Below are positions 20,111-32,450 of a stretch of 64,000 nt of DNA, piece by piece. The first letter of the stretch is position 1, and each line of letters begins with the position of its first letter. Under the pieces are notes generated by a model that saw only the letters and a list, made by a program, of their open reading frames with translations, was not told the origin of the DNA and made no database searches. Source of the stretch: Isoptericola cucumis. GTDB taxonomy: Bacteria; Actinomycetota; Actinomycetes; Actinomycetales; Cellulomonadaceae. Position numbers and translations under genes: made by a program. The DNA is taken from the NCBI RefSeq assembly GCF_014635665.1, contig NZ_BMDG01000010.1:1-64000 (forward strand), written 5' to 3'.

Positions 20111-21265
20111 TCAGTCGGTCTGGCCCTTCTTGACCTCGTCCGCCGTGTAGTACTCGGAGTCGATGAGCACCGGCTTGATGTCGTCCTTGAACACGGGCTG
20201 GATGTCCAGCAGGTGCGCGGGCACGACCTTCTCGCCGTTGTCGTAGGTCTCCGTGTCGTTCGCGTCGGGCTCCTCGCCCTCCACGAACGCGGCGGCGGCG
20301 TTCACGGCCTCGTCCGCGAGGTCACGCGTGTCCTTGAAGATGGTCGAGGACTGCACGCCGTCGTCGATCAGCTTGATCGACGCGATCTCCGCGTCCTGGC
20401 CCGTGACCGCGGGCAGCCCGTCCTCGAGGGTCGGGCCCATGCCCGCACCGCGCAGCGCGGTGATGATGCCGCGCGACAGCGGGTCGGCCGGCGAGAGGAC
20501 GCCGTCGAGCTTCGTGCCACCGTTGTAGGTGGACGTCAGCAGGTCCTCCATGCGCTTCTGCGCGGTCTCCTGCTGCCAGCGCTGCGTGGCCACCGTGTCG
20601 AAGTCGGTCTGCCCCGACGGCACGGTCAGCGTGCCGTCGTCGAGGTACGGCTTGAGCGTGTCCATCGCGCCGTCGTAGAAGAAGCGCGAGTTGTTGTCGT
20701 CGGCCGAGCCGGCGAAGATCTCGACGTTGAACGGCCCCTTCTCGCCCGTCTTCTCGCCGTCCTTGTCCAGCACGCCGAGGCCGCGCAGCAGCGAGTTCGC
20801 CTGCGCCACGCCCACCTCGTAGTTGTCGAACGTCACGTAGAAGTCGACGTTCGGGCTGTTGTTGATCAGGCGGTCGTAGGCGATGACCGGGATGTTCGCC
20901 GCGGCGGCCGCGTCGAGCTGGCTGGACAGCGCCGTGCCGTCGATCGAGGCGATGATCAGGGCGTCGACACCCTCGGTGATCATCGAGTCGATCTGCTGCG
21001 TCTGGGTGGGGATGTCGTCGTTCGCGAACTGCAGGTCGACGGTGTACCCGTGCTCCTCCAGCCCCTTCTTGACGTTGTTGCCGTCCTGGATCCAGCGCTC
21101 GTAGGTCTGGGTCGGCATCGCGACGCCGACCTTGACCTCCTCGTCGCCGTTCCCCGCGGCGCCGTCCGCGCCGCCACCACCGGCGCCCGAGCCACCGCAG
21201 GCGGCCAGGGCCAGCGTCAGCGCAGCGCCGCCGGCCACGGCGCTCATCGTCTTGGCGAGTCGCAT
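20111..21265 (-). CDS. chvE: Sugar ABC transporter substrate-binding lipoprotein, second module
   Basis: 384 residues. Lipoprotein signal with lipobox LAAC (Cys23), followed by a Gly/Ala-rich linker. Type I binding fold: VKVGVAMPTQTYERWIQDGN, ALIIASIDGTAL, IPVIAYDRLI, VEIFAGSADDNNSRFFYDGA, LDGVLSPADPLSRG and AVTGQDAEIASIKLIDDG. Same ChvE/multiple-sugar family as the protein at 10872-11978. The ATG at 21265 is preceded by AAGGAG. It is the first gene of the binding protein-ATPase-permease set; two palindromes in the upstream region (21379-21393 and 21488-21517) are candidate control sites. Confidence 0.9.
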   Translation of the reverse strand: MRLAKTMSAVAGGAALTLALAACGGSGAGGGGADGAAGNGDEEVKVGVAMPTQTYERWIQDGNNVKKGLEEHGYTVDLQFANDDIPTQTQQIDSMITEGVDALIIASIDGTALSSQLDAAAAANIPVIAYDRLINNSPNVDFYVTFDNYEVGVAQANSLLRGLGVLDKDGEKTGEKGPFNVEIFAGSADDNNSRFFYDGAMDTLKPYLDDGTLTVPSGQTDFDTVATQRWQQETAQKRMEDLLTSTYNGGTKLDGVLSPADPLSRGIITALRGAGMGPTLEDGLPAVTGQDAEIASIKLIDDGVQSSTIFKDTRDLADEAVNAAAAFVEGEEPDANDTETYDNGEKVVPAHLLDIQPVFKDDIKPVLIDSEYYTADEVKKGQTD

Positions 21266-21378
21266 CCTCGCGCTCCTTCTCGTCCTCGAGGTCCACCGGT
21301 GGCGACCATCGCCGCCGGCGCCCGGTCCGGACCGGGCGAGCCCGGTCGGCCGAGCCGATCCGCGTCCCAGACTGCTGT

Positions 21379-21393
21379 CTTCGAGTCTCGAAG
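21379..21393. promoter_or_regulatory. Candidate operator upstream of sugar-binding protein gene
   Basis: Perfect 15-bp palindrome CTTCGAG-T-CTCGAAG, 114 bp before the start codon at 21265 and next to a possible -35. It suits a dimeric repressor; the ROK protein is one candidate. Confidence 0.5.
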
Positions 21394-21487
21394 TCAAAGT
21401 GGGGTCGGGAGCGAGGCGATAACGATCCGGTCACGGCTCGTCGGGTGGCGCGGCGCGGCACGCACGCGATCGGCATGATCGTGGCAT

Positions 21488-21517
21488 CGCCCCGATGTGA
21501 GCCCTCACATCGGGGCG
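21488..21517. promoter_or_regulatory. LacI-operator-like palindrome
   Basis: 14-bp perfect arms (CGCCCCGATGTGAG and complement) around CC. The core TGTGAGCCCTCACA differs by one base from the symmetric lac operator core TGTGAGCGCTCACA. It is 223 bp before the binding-protein start. It could instead be an RNA hairpin. Confidence 0.45.
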
Positions 21518-21558
21518 CGGGGTGCCCGGCGGTCGGCCGTCGCACGGGAGTCTCCCTT

Positions 21559-21595
21559 GCTTCGGGCCCCGAAGGCAACGTTCGGGGCCCGAAGC
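21559..21595 (-). terminator. Terminator of the pullulanase gene
   Basis: 15-bp perfect stem GCTTCGGGCCCCGAA with a 7-nt loop, 8 bp beyond the stop codon at 21604. Confidence 0.8.
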
Positions 21596-21603
21596 GTCGG
21601 GGG

Positions 21604-24489
<2,886 letters not shown>

Positions 24490-24536
24490 GGAGGACTCCT
24501 TCGTCGTCCGGGCGCGGCGGTCGCGACCTCGGGCGA

Positions 24537-24574
24537 CTGTACCCATTGCTGCAATCTTGCAGCAATGGGTACAG
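24537..24574. promoter_or_regulatory. 38-bp palindrome upstream of pullulanase gene
   Basis: 18-bp perfect arms, CTGTACCCATTGCTGCAA and its complement, around TC. It is much less GC-rich than its surroundings and has no T-run, so an operator is more likely than a terminator. The inner TTGC/GCAA core resembles LacI-family maltose-regulator sites. It also lies just after the exporter gene that ends at 24590. Confidence 0.65.
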
Positions 24575-24589
24575 CGAGGTGTCGGGTCG

Positions 24590-27500
24590 TCAGCCCGCCA
24601 GGTGCCCCCACCGCGGCGCCAGGTCGCGCCACGGCGCGACGTCCGCGATCTCGCCGTCCACCAGCACGACCACCCGGTCCGCGCGGGCGAGCGCGGCCCG
24701 CTTGGAGGTCGAGCCGACCACCGTGGTCCCCCGCGCCCGCAACGACTCCCAGAGCTCGATCTCCGTGGCCGCGTCCAGGGCGCTGGAGACGTCGTCGGCC
24801 AGCAGCAGCTCGGTGTCCGTCGCGAGCGCACGGGCGAGCGCCAGCCGCTGCACCTGGCCGCCCGACAGGCGCACGCCCCGGTGCCCGACCAGCGAGTCCG
24901 GGCCGCCCGCCTCCGCCACGTCCTGCTCCAGACGGGCCGCCGCCACCGGCCCGCTCACCGCGCGGTCGTGGTCCAGCCGCACGTTGTCGGTGAACGTCCC
25001 GGACAGCACGCGGGGCACCTGTGCGACGTGGGCCACCTGCCCGGGGCGCAGGAACGTCTGGGCGTCGCCGACGTCCGTCCCGTTCCACCGGATCCGGCCC
25101 GTGTGCTCCATGAGGCCCGCGAGCGCCGACAGCAGGCTCGACTTGCCCGAGCCCACCTGGCCGAGCAGCAGCACCAGCTCCCCGCGCCCCACGGACAGGT
25201 CCACCCCGGAGACGCCGATCGTGCCGTCGTCGTGCACCGCGGTCATGCCGGCCAGGTCGAGGCGCTCCAGCGGGCGGTGCTCTCCGGGCTGCGGGTCCGG
25301 GGCGGCGCCGCTGAGCAGGTCCACGCCGGGCGGGAGGTCCATCAGGTCCGTCCCGGCCGCGTACCGGCTGGTCGCCTGCTGCCAGGTGCGCGTGCCCGGC
25401 GCCTCCGTCACGACCGCGCCCGCGACCACGCCGAACCAGCCGAAGCCGGTCACGGCGTTGGCGACGAGCAGCGCGGTCGCCAGCCCCCAGGTGTCCGTGA
25501 GGTAGCCGGCCCAGGCGGCGACGAGGCCGAGCTGGATCATGATCAGCGGCACCCCGTCGAGGGCGGCCTGCACCCGGTGCTCGAAGATCGCCGCCCGCAC
25601 CCGGCCGGCGTCGACCCAGCGCAGGTGCGCGTGCACCTGCGGCGTGCGCGCGGCCAGCTTGACGGTGCGGGCGGAGTCGAGCGCCGAGACCAGGGCACGA
25701 CCGAAACCGGCCCGCGCGATCGACGAACGCGTGGCCGAGCGTCCGGCGATCGGCCGGCCGATCGCCGACGCCGCGGCGGACACGACCATCACCGCGAGCA
25801 GCACCGCCCCCGCCAGCCACGAGCCGCTCAGCAGCGCGGTCGCGCCCGCGATCACGAGGCCGTTGGCGAAGTCCACCCAGCGGTCCGCGTACCGCACGAA
25901 CCGGTCCGAGTCCATGGCGCGGGCCACGATCTCGCCGGGCGGGTCGGCCGTGAGCCGGTGCTGCCGCGTCTGGCCCGCCATGACCGCCATGCGCACGCGC
26001 AGCAGGACCTCGACCCACCAGCGCGGGTAGACGTACAGCGCGCGGGCGAGGCACAGGGGCGCGGCGAGCAGCAGCACGCTCAGCAGCACGAGCAGCAGCG
26101 TCGGGAAGCCGTCGGTCGGCAGCCCCTCGACCGCATGCCCCCACAGGAACCCGGTGATCGCGCCCTGCGCGGAGACCAGGCTCGTGACCAGGAACAGCAC
26201 AGCACCCATCACGCCCCACGCCGGCCGCACGACCAGCGCGTGCAGCACCCCGCGGGCCAGGCTCGGGCCGTCCCCGGGATCGGCCAGCTCCGGCGCCTCG
26301 CCGCGCCGGCGCCGGCCGCCGACGGCATCACCGCCGGGCACCGCGGCAGCGACGTCGGCCCCCGCGGTGGCGACGTCGTCGAACGGTCCGGCCGGAGCGG
26401 CGTCCGCCGGGTCGACCGACGGCGCCCCGGACTCGCTGCTGCTCGCCTCCAGGAGGGCCCGGTACGGCCCCGGCTCGTGGGCCAGCCGCTCGCGCGGCCC
26501 CTGCTGCACCACGCGCCCGTGGTCGAGCACGGCGACGAGGTCGGCCCGCTCGATGGTCGTGAGCCGGTGGGCGACGAGCACGCCGGTACGCCCGGTGAGC
26601 AGCCGCTCGGACGCCGACACGACGCGGGCCTCCGTGAGCGGGTCCATGCGCGCGGTCGCCTCGTCGAGCACGACCACCTGCACGTCCCGGACCAGCAGCC
26701 GCGCGAACGCGACGAGCTGCTCCTCACCCGCCGAGAGCGTCGTGCCGCCCGGGCCGAGCAGCGTGTCCAGCCCGTCCGGGAGCCCGGCGACCCAGTCGTC
26801 GAGCCGGAGCTCGCGGACCGCCGCCTCGACGTCGGCCCGCGGCACGTCCGAGAAGAGCGCGATGTTCTCCGCGAGCGTGCCCGCGAGGACCTCCGTCCGC
26901 TGCGTCACGACGCCCACCGCCGCGCGCAGCTTCTGCAGGTCCATCCCGACGACGTCGCGTCCCCCGAGGAACACGGAACCGGGCTCGGGCTCCACGGCCC
27001 GCGACAGCAGCGACGCGAGCGTCGACTTGCCCGAGCCGGTACGGCCCACCAGAGCCACCGTCTCGCCCGCGGGCACCCGGAGGTTCACGCCCTGCAGGGC
27101 GAAGGTGCCCTCGGCGTACGAGAAGTGCAGGTCGCGCAGCTCGATGCCGACGGGGCCCTCCGGCAGGTCGTCGCCGCCGGTCGGCTCCGGCTCCACGGAC
27201 AGCATCTGCCGGATGCGGGTGATGGCCCCGAGGCCCTCCTGGATGTCCGGGAGGTGGTGGACGAGGTTGTCCACCTGCCCCACGAACATGGCGGTGACGA
27301 GGAAGAGGGTGACGAGGTCCTGGACCCGCATCCCGCCGCCCGAGGCGATCGCGGCGCCCGCGACGGCGACGGCCGCGAGCAGCGCGGCCAGCACCAGCCC
27401 TGCCCGGCGCAGCATCCGCGACTCCACGCGCACCACGTCGGCGAACTTGCGGTGCACCTGGGACGAGCGCTGGGCCAGGCGGCGGATCGCGAACGGCTGC

Positions 27501-28177
27501 CCCAGGCTGGTGCGCAGGTCGTTGCGGGCCGCGACGGCCTCCTCGAAGGCCGCGGCGTGGTCGGTCCAGGCGGCCTCCTCGATCACCTTGCGCCGAGAGA
27601 TCTCGCCCAGCATCGGGCGCACGAGCAGCCACGCGAGCGCACCGAGCACCGGGAACAGGACCCACGCCGGCCACCACGTCACGCCCGCCACGACCCACAT
27701 CGGTACGACGCCCACGACCGTGCGCCCGGCGCCCCACAGCTGCCGGCGCACGAGCGTGCCCACGGCGTGCGTGTCGTCGTCGACGCGGTCCAGCACCTCG
27801 CCCACGGCCTGCTCCGTGAGGGTCTCCAGCGGCTGGTGCAGCGCCGCCGTGAGCAGGTCGCCGCGCAGCTTCCCCTCGGCGCGGTCGACGACGCCCGCCC
27901 ACACGACCTGCCCGGCGGTGTCGAACAGGGCCGCGCCCACGACGCAGATCCCCAGGAGCGCGAGCAGCGCGCCGGTCGGGTCCTCGGCGAGGCGTCCCGC
28001 GACGACCGTGCCGAGTGCGGTCCCGACGGCGCCGAGCGTCAGCGCGAGCAGCGCGACGACAGCCACCGGCCCGCGCAGACGTCGCCAGTCCAGCCGGCGG
28101 GACGGGTCGGTGGGGCGGTCGGCGGTTGCCGCCGACGTCAGGTGTTCCGGGCGCGTGCCGGCGGGGGCTTCGATCAT
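24590..28177 (-). CDS. Double-length ABC transporter (TMD-NBD-TMD-NBD), degenerate second NBD
   Basis: 1195 residues, apparently two exporter half-transporters fused. First half: six TM segments (about 40-320), then NBD1 with Walker A GRTGSGKST, Q-loop VVTQR, signature LSAGEEQ, Walker B VVVLDEAT and H-loop VAHRLT. A linker of about 80 residues rich in Asp, Ala and Gly follows. Second half: TMs and NBD2 with GQVGSGKSS, LSGGQ and LLLADDVSSALD. In NBD2 the catalytic Glu after Walker B is Asp and the H-loop His is lacking (VVGSTSKR), so ATP hydrolysis is probably asymmetric. The substrate is unknown. The start at 28177 has only a weak AGG upstream. It follows mdh and a strong terminator, so it probably has its own promoter. 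Confidence 0.9.
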   Translation of the reverse strand: MIEAPAGTRPEHLTSAATADRPTDPSRRLDWRRLRGPVAVVALLALTLGAVGTALGTVVAGRLAEDPTGALLALLGICVVGAALFDTAGQVVWAGVVDRAEGKLRGDLLTAALHQPLETLTEQAVGEVLDRVDDDTHAVGTLVRRQLWGAGRTVVGVVPMWVVAGVTWWPAWVLFPVLGALAWLLVRPMLGEISRRKVIEEAAWTDHAAAFEEAVAARNDLRTSLGQPFAIRRLAQRSSQVHRKFADVVRVESRMLRRAGLVLAALLAAVAVAGAAIASGGGMRVQDLVTLFLVTAMFVGQVDNLVHHLPDIQEGLGAITRIRQMLSVEPEPTGGDDLPEGPVGIELRDLHFSYAEGTFALQGVNLRVPAGETVALVGRTGSGKSTLASLLSRAVEPEPGSVFLGGRDVVGMDLQKLRAAVGVVTQRTEVLAGTLAENIALFSDVPRADVEAAVRELRLDDWVAGLPDGLDTLLGPGGTTLSAGEEQLVAFARLLVRDVQVVVLDEATARMDPLTEARVVSASERLLTGRTGVLVAHRLTTIERADLVAVLDHGRVVQQGPRERLAHEPGPYRALLEASSSESGAPSVDPADAAPAGPFDDVATAGADVAAAVPGGDAVGGRRRRGEAPELADPGDGPSLARGVLHALVVRPAWGVMGAVLFLVTSLVSAQGAITGFLWGHAVEGLPTDGFPTLLLVLLSVLLLAAPLCLARALYVYPRWWVEVLLRVRMAVMAGQTRQHRLTADPPGEIVARAMDSDRFVRYADRWVDFANGLVIAGATALLSGSWLAGAVLLAVMVVSAAASAIGRPIAGRSATRSSIARAGFGRALVSALDSARTVKLAARTPQVHAHLRWVDAGRVRAAIFEHRVQAALDGVPLIMIQLGLVAAWAGYLTDTWGLATALLVANAVTGFGWFGVVAGAVVTEAPGTRTWQQATSRYAAGTDLMDLPPGVDLLSGAAPDPQPGEHRPLERLDLAGMTAVHDDGTIGVSGVDLSVGRGELVLLLGQVGSGKSSLLSALAGLMEHTGRIRWNGTDVGDAQTFLRPGQVAHVAQVPRVLSGTFTDNVRLDHDRAVSGPVAAARLEQDVAEAGGPDSLVGHRGVRLSGGQVQRLALARALATDTELLLADDVSSALDAATEIELWESLRARGTTVVGSTSKRAALARADRVVVLVDGEIADVAPWRDLAPRWGHLAG

Positions 28178-28244
28178 GGCCTGACGACCCTATGCGGCGC
28201 GTCCGACAGCGGGCACGCTTTTTCACGGCGTCGCGACGGCGGCG

Positions 28245-28273
28245 GACCCGGGCGGCGGCCCGCCGCCCGGGTC
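28245..28273 (-). terminator. Terminator of mdh
   Basis: 12-bp arms GACCCGGGCGGC and complement with a 5-nt loop, starting 4 bp beyond the mdh stop codon. Confidence 0.75.
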
Positions 28274-28277
28274 GGCG

Positions 28278-29279
<1,002 letters not shown>

Positions 29280-29517
29280 CTACCCGCCCGCCCGGGTCGA
29301 GCCGTCCCGGCCACCCGGACGTGCGCCACGCGCACGCAACCCCCGGCGAGGCCCGGCGCCGCGCGATACGGTGCGACCAGGGACAACGCCCGTCGAGGCT
29401 CCCAGGAACCGTTCAGAGCCCGGTGGCAGCATGCCCGCGCGGCCCCAGGGTCGCCGACAGTACGGCCCCGAGAGGGGCACACCGAGACGCCCGTCTCCCG
29501 AGCAGAGAAGGACCCTC

Positions 29518-30549
29518 ATGTCCCAGGACCTCGCCGCATCCCGCGGCACGCCTGCGGTCGCCGTCGAGGAGACGCCGACCGTCGAGCACGGACTGTTCCC
29601 CCGGCTCGCCGCCGAAGCCTTCGGCACCTTCGTACTGGTGCTCGGCATCGTCGGAACCGCCACCTTCAACGCCGTCAACGGCGGCCAGATCCTCCCGGTC
29701 GCCCTCGCCGGCGGCATCCTCGTCATGGGGGCCATCGCCGCCGTCGGCGGCGTCTCCGGCGGCCACTTCAACCCGGCCGTGACGTTCGGGATGGCGCTCG
29801 CGGGCCGCACCCCGTGGCGCGACCTCGTGCCGTACTGGCTCTCCCAGATCGTCGGCGGCACCGCCGCGGCGGCCGTGATGTTCTCGATCATCCCGGAGTC
29901 GTTCCTGCCCCTGACCGGCTCGCAGACCAAGGCCGAGCTGTTCCAGGGCACCGCCAACGGCTTCGGCTCGCACTCCCCGCTCGCGGGCCTCACGGCCCAG
30001 GCGGCGCAGCAGGGTGGCTCCCCCGCCGAGTTCACGATGTGGGCGGCGCTCCTCGTCGAGGTGATCGTCACGGCGATCTTCGTCGGCGTCATCCTGGGCG
30101 TGACCAGCAAGCGGTCCGCCGTGACCTACGCGCCCGTCGTCATCGGCCTCACGCTCGGCGCGATGCTCATCGTCGCCTGGCCGGTCACGAACGCGTCGCT
30201 CAACCCGGCCCGCTCGTTCGCGTCCGCCGTCTTCGGCGGCGGCTGGACGTGGGGCCAGCTGTGGCTGTTCGTCGTGGCCCCGCTGCTGGGCGGCGCGCTC
30301 GCCGCGCTGTTCTACCGGGCGTTCGCGCCCGTCCCCGCCGTCGAACAGGTCGCCGTCGGCTCGGCCGCCGGTGACACGCTCGGCGACCGCTACCCCGAGC
30401 ACGACGTCGTCGACGACGGCGCCGTGGCGGCCGACGAGCCGGCCGCCGGCACCACGTCGGCCGACGAGGCCGGCGCCGACAAGGCCGGCGACGACCGTGG
30501 CGACGAGGACGCGCCGGGCCGCACCGAGGGCGAGAGCCCCAAGGCCTGA
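29518..30549 (+). CDS. MIP-family channel (aquaporin/glycerol facilitator) with acidic tail
   Basis: 343 residues, six TM segments and both NPA loops: [11 protein letters not shown] (Asn85) and SLNPARSF (Asn229). The fold from about residue 28 to 275 fits aquaporin Z-like channels; water or small-solute selectivity cannot be settled by eye. The last about 60 residues are a disordered acidic tail ([18 protein letters not shown] and so on), longer than usual for the family. GAAGGACCCTC stands before the ATG. A very strong terminator follows the stop. Confidence 0.92.
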   Translation: MSQDLAASRGTPAVAVEETPTVEHGLFPRLAAEAFGTFVLVLGIVGTATFNAVNGGQILPVALAGGILVMGAIAAVGGVSGGHFNPAVTFGMALAGRTPWRDLVPYWLSQIVGGTAAAAVMFSIIPESFLPLTGSQTKAELFQGTANGFGSHSPLAGLTAQAAQQGGSPAEFTMWAALLVEVIVTAIFVGVILGVTSKRSAVTYAPVVIGLTLGAMLIVAWPVTNASLNPARSFASAVFGGGWTWGQLWLFVVAPLLGGALAALFYRAFAPVPAVEQVAVGSAAGDTLGDRYPEHDVVDDGAVAADEPAAGTTSADEAGADKAGDDRGDEDAPGRTEGESPKA

Positions 30550-30563
30550 CCTGGTCGTGACCC

Positions 30564-30601
30564 ACGAAGGGGCCGGTCCCGCACGGGACCGGCCCCTTCG
30601 T
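30564..30601. terminator. Strong bidirectional terminator
   Basis: 17-bp perfect stem ACGAAGGGGCCGGTCCC and complement with loop GCAC, between the aquaporin gene and the convergent DUF3017 gene. Confidence 0.9.
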
Positions 30602-30640
30602 CGTGCGTGCGCGTCGTGCGTGCGCCTCGGCCGGCTCCGG

Positions 30641-31006
30641 TCAGCCGACGCCGGGGGCGGTCAGCGCCAGCACGCCGATCACGACGGCCGCGCCCCAGCA
30701 GGTGAGGACGTCGAAGCCGCGGCTGCGGACCACGAGCCCGGCCGGGCCCGACGCCGCCGTCGCGCGCCACGTGCCGGCCACGGCGAGGGTGAGCGCGATG
30801 ACGAGCGTGCCCAGCCGCGCCCCCACGAGCAGCCCGAGCGCCACGGACAGCAGCACGCCGCACAGCATGGTGACGATGGCCCGCTCCGGGCCGGGCGACC
30901 GGCGCGCGCTCCCCGGGTCGGCCGCGGCCGCGCCGTCGACCGAGTGCCACACGGGCGTGGGGCGGGGCCGACCACCGGCCGGGTCGGGCTGCGCTCGGGG
31001 ATCCAC
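30641..31006 (-). CDS. DUF3017 membrane protein
   Basis: 121 residues from a GTG at 31006. A proline-rich cytosolic start (DPRAQPDPAGGRPRPTP) is followed by three hydrophobic segments: AIVTMLCGVLLSVALGLLV, LGTLVIALTLAVAG and VLTCWGAAVVIGVLALTAPG. This matches the small three-TM DUF3017 family of actinobacteria, usually found near mdh, folD and purH; here mdh and purH flank it, although folD is absent. Function unknown. Only 24 bp separate it from the divergent reductase gene, so the promoters must overlap the coding starts or transcripts must be leaderless. Confidence 0.75.
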   Translation of the reverse strand: MDPRAQPDPAGGRPRPTPVWHSVDGAAAADPGSARRSPGPERAIVTMLCGVLLSVALGLLVGARLGTLVIALTLAVAGTWRATAASGPAGLVVRSRGFDVLTCWGAAVVIGVLALTAPGVG

Positions 31007-31030
31007 GGCAGCCGAGCCTACCCTCGGAGA

Positions 31031-32413
31031 GTGAACGTCAGGACCGACCGCATCCCCGGCGACCCCGCGACCGCCCCCACGACCTCCCCGGGAGCCGACG
31101 CCGCACCGCGCCCGGCGCCCGGGCCCGAGGACGCTCACCCGCGCTCCGTGGTGGTGGTCGGGGCAGGCCTCGCCGGCGCCCAGACCGTCGCGGCGCTGCG
31201 CGCGCACGGCTTCGCCGGCCACGTCACGCTCCTCGGCGCGGAGGGCGTGCCGCCCTACGACCGGCCGCCGCTGTCCAAGGAGCTGCTGACGCGGCCCGCA
31301 CCCGTGTGGCTCCGCGACGACATCGGGGTCGACGTCGAGAAGCTCGCCGACGACGTCCGCCTCGCGGATCCGGCGACCCACCTCGCCTCCCCCGGCTCCC
31401 CCGGCCCCGGTGCGAGCCACGGCCCCGTCGCGGTGACCACCGCCTCCGGCGCGCGGCTGGAGACGGACGCGGTCGTCGTCGCCGCCGGTTCCGAGCCGGT
31501 GCGGCCCGCCGGCTGGGAGTCGGCGGCCGTGCTGCACACGGTCGACGACGCGGAGCGGCTCCGCGGCGCCCTCCGGGAGCGGCCGGGGCTGCGGCTGGTC
31601 GTCGTCGGCGCGGGCTGGATCGGCGCGGAGCTCGCCGGCGTGGCCGCCGGCGCGGGGGCCGACGTCACCGTCGTGGAGGCCGCGGCGAGCCCGTTGACCC
31701 GTCAGCTCGGTGCCGAGGTCGGCGCGCACCTCGCCCCGTGGTACGCCGCCGCCGGGGTGCGGCTGCTCACGGGCGTCCCGGTGGCCGGGGTCCGGTCGGA
31801 CGGCGTGGCGCTCGCGTCCGGCCAGGACCTGCCCGCCGACCTCGTGCTCGCCGCCGTCGGCGCCCGGCCCGCGACGCGGTGGCTGGCGGGGTCGCTCCCG
31901 CTGGACGCCCGTGGGTCGATCCTCGTCGACGGGCACGGCGCCGTCCCCGGGCACCCTGGCGTGTGGGCGCTGGGCGACGTCGCGTCGCGGGCGCACCCGG
32001 TGTTCGGCACCGTGCCGGGCGGGCACTGGTCCGCCGCGCTGCACGACCCCGACACGACCGTGCGGGCCATGCTGGGCGTCGAGCCGGCACCGGCCCACGC
32101 CCCGTACGTCTTCTCCCAGCAGCTGGGGCACGACCTGGCACTCCTCGGCGTCCCGGCCGACGACGGCGCGGCGCACAGCCCCGTCGTCTGGCGCGGCCGC
32201 CCCGGCGACGGGCCGTGGGCCGCGTTCTACCTCGACGACGGCGCGGGCGTCCCGGCCGACGGCGTCGCGACGGTCCGCGCGGTCCTGCTCGTCGACTCCC
32301 CTCGCGACGTCGGCGGGGTGCGGCGGCTGATGAACCGGGTCGAGCCCCTGCGGCTCGACCTCGCCCGCGCCGCCGACCCAGCCGTCCGGATCAAGGACGC
32401 CGTCGCCGGCTGA
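31031..32413 (+). CDS. FAD-dependent ferredoxin/rubredoxin reductase-like oxidoreductase
   Basis: 460 residues from a GTG at 31031. The first about 35 are a Pro/Ala-rich extension. FAD-binding VVVVGAGLAGAQTVAALRAHG follows, then PPYDRPPLSKELL, NAD-binding VVVGAGWIGAELAGVAAGAG, the second FAD motif GVWALGDVASR and a C-terminal reductase domain (about 375-460). This is the BphA4/putidaredoxin reductase fold that passes electrons from NADH to a ferredoxin; the partner is not nearby. The start is uncertain: the GGAGA upstream is too close, so leaderless translation or a start nearer SVVVVGAG is possible. Convergent with purH. Confidence 0.88.
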   Translation: MNVRTDRIPGDPATAPTTSPGADAAPRPAPGPEDAHPRSVVVVGAGLAGAQTVAALRAHGFAGHVTLLGAEGVPPYDRPPLSKELLTRPAPVWLRDDIGVDVEKLADDVRLADPATHLASPGSPGPGASHGPVAVTTASGARLETDAVVVAAGSEPVRPAGWESAAVLHTVDDAERLRGALRERPGLRLVVVGAGWIGAELAGVAAGAGADVTVVEAAASPLTRQLGAEVGAHLAPWYAAAGVRLLTGVPVAGVRSDGVALASGQDLPADLVLAAVGARPATRWLAGSLPLDARGSILVDGHGAVPGHPGVWALGDVASRAHPVFGTVPGGHWSAALHDPDTTVRAMLGVEPAPAHAPYVFSQQLGHDLALLGVPADDGAAHSPVVWRGRPGDGPWAAFYLDDGAGVPADGVATVRAVLLVDSPRDVGGVRRLMNRVEPLRLDLARAADPAVRIKDAVAG

Positions 32414-32450
32414 CCCGGCAGCGGGCGGAGCCGGCAGTAGTCGCCGCCGG

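Larger units (their letters stand above)
21266..21603. other. 338-bp intergenic region with three inverted repeats
   Basis: Control region between the binding-protein gene and the pullulanase stop. It holds the odd palindrome at 21379-21393, the lac-operator-like palindrome at 21488-21517 and the pullulanase terminator at 21559-21595. I find no coding frame worth calling. A TTGACT on the minus strand near 21399-21394 could be a -35, but I see no convincing -10. Confidence 0.6.

Noticed and set aside
24537-24574. Plain intrinsic terminator of the exporter gene
   Set aside because: Perfect 18-bp arms with about half AT, no T-tract and a site at a promoter distance from the pullulanase start favour an operator, although a double role is not excluded.
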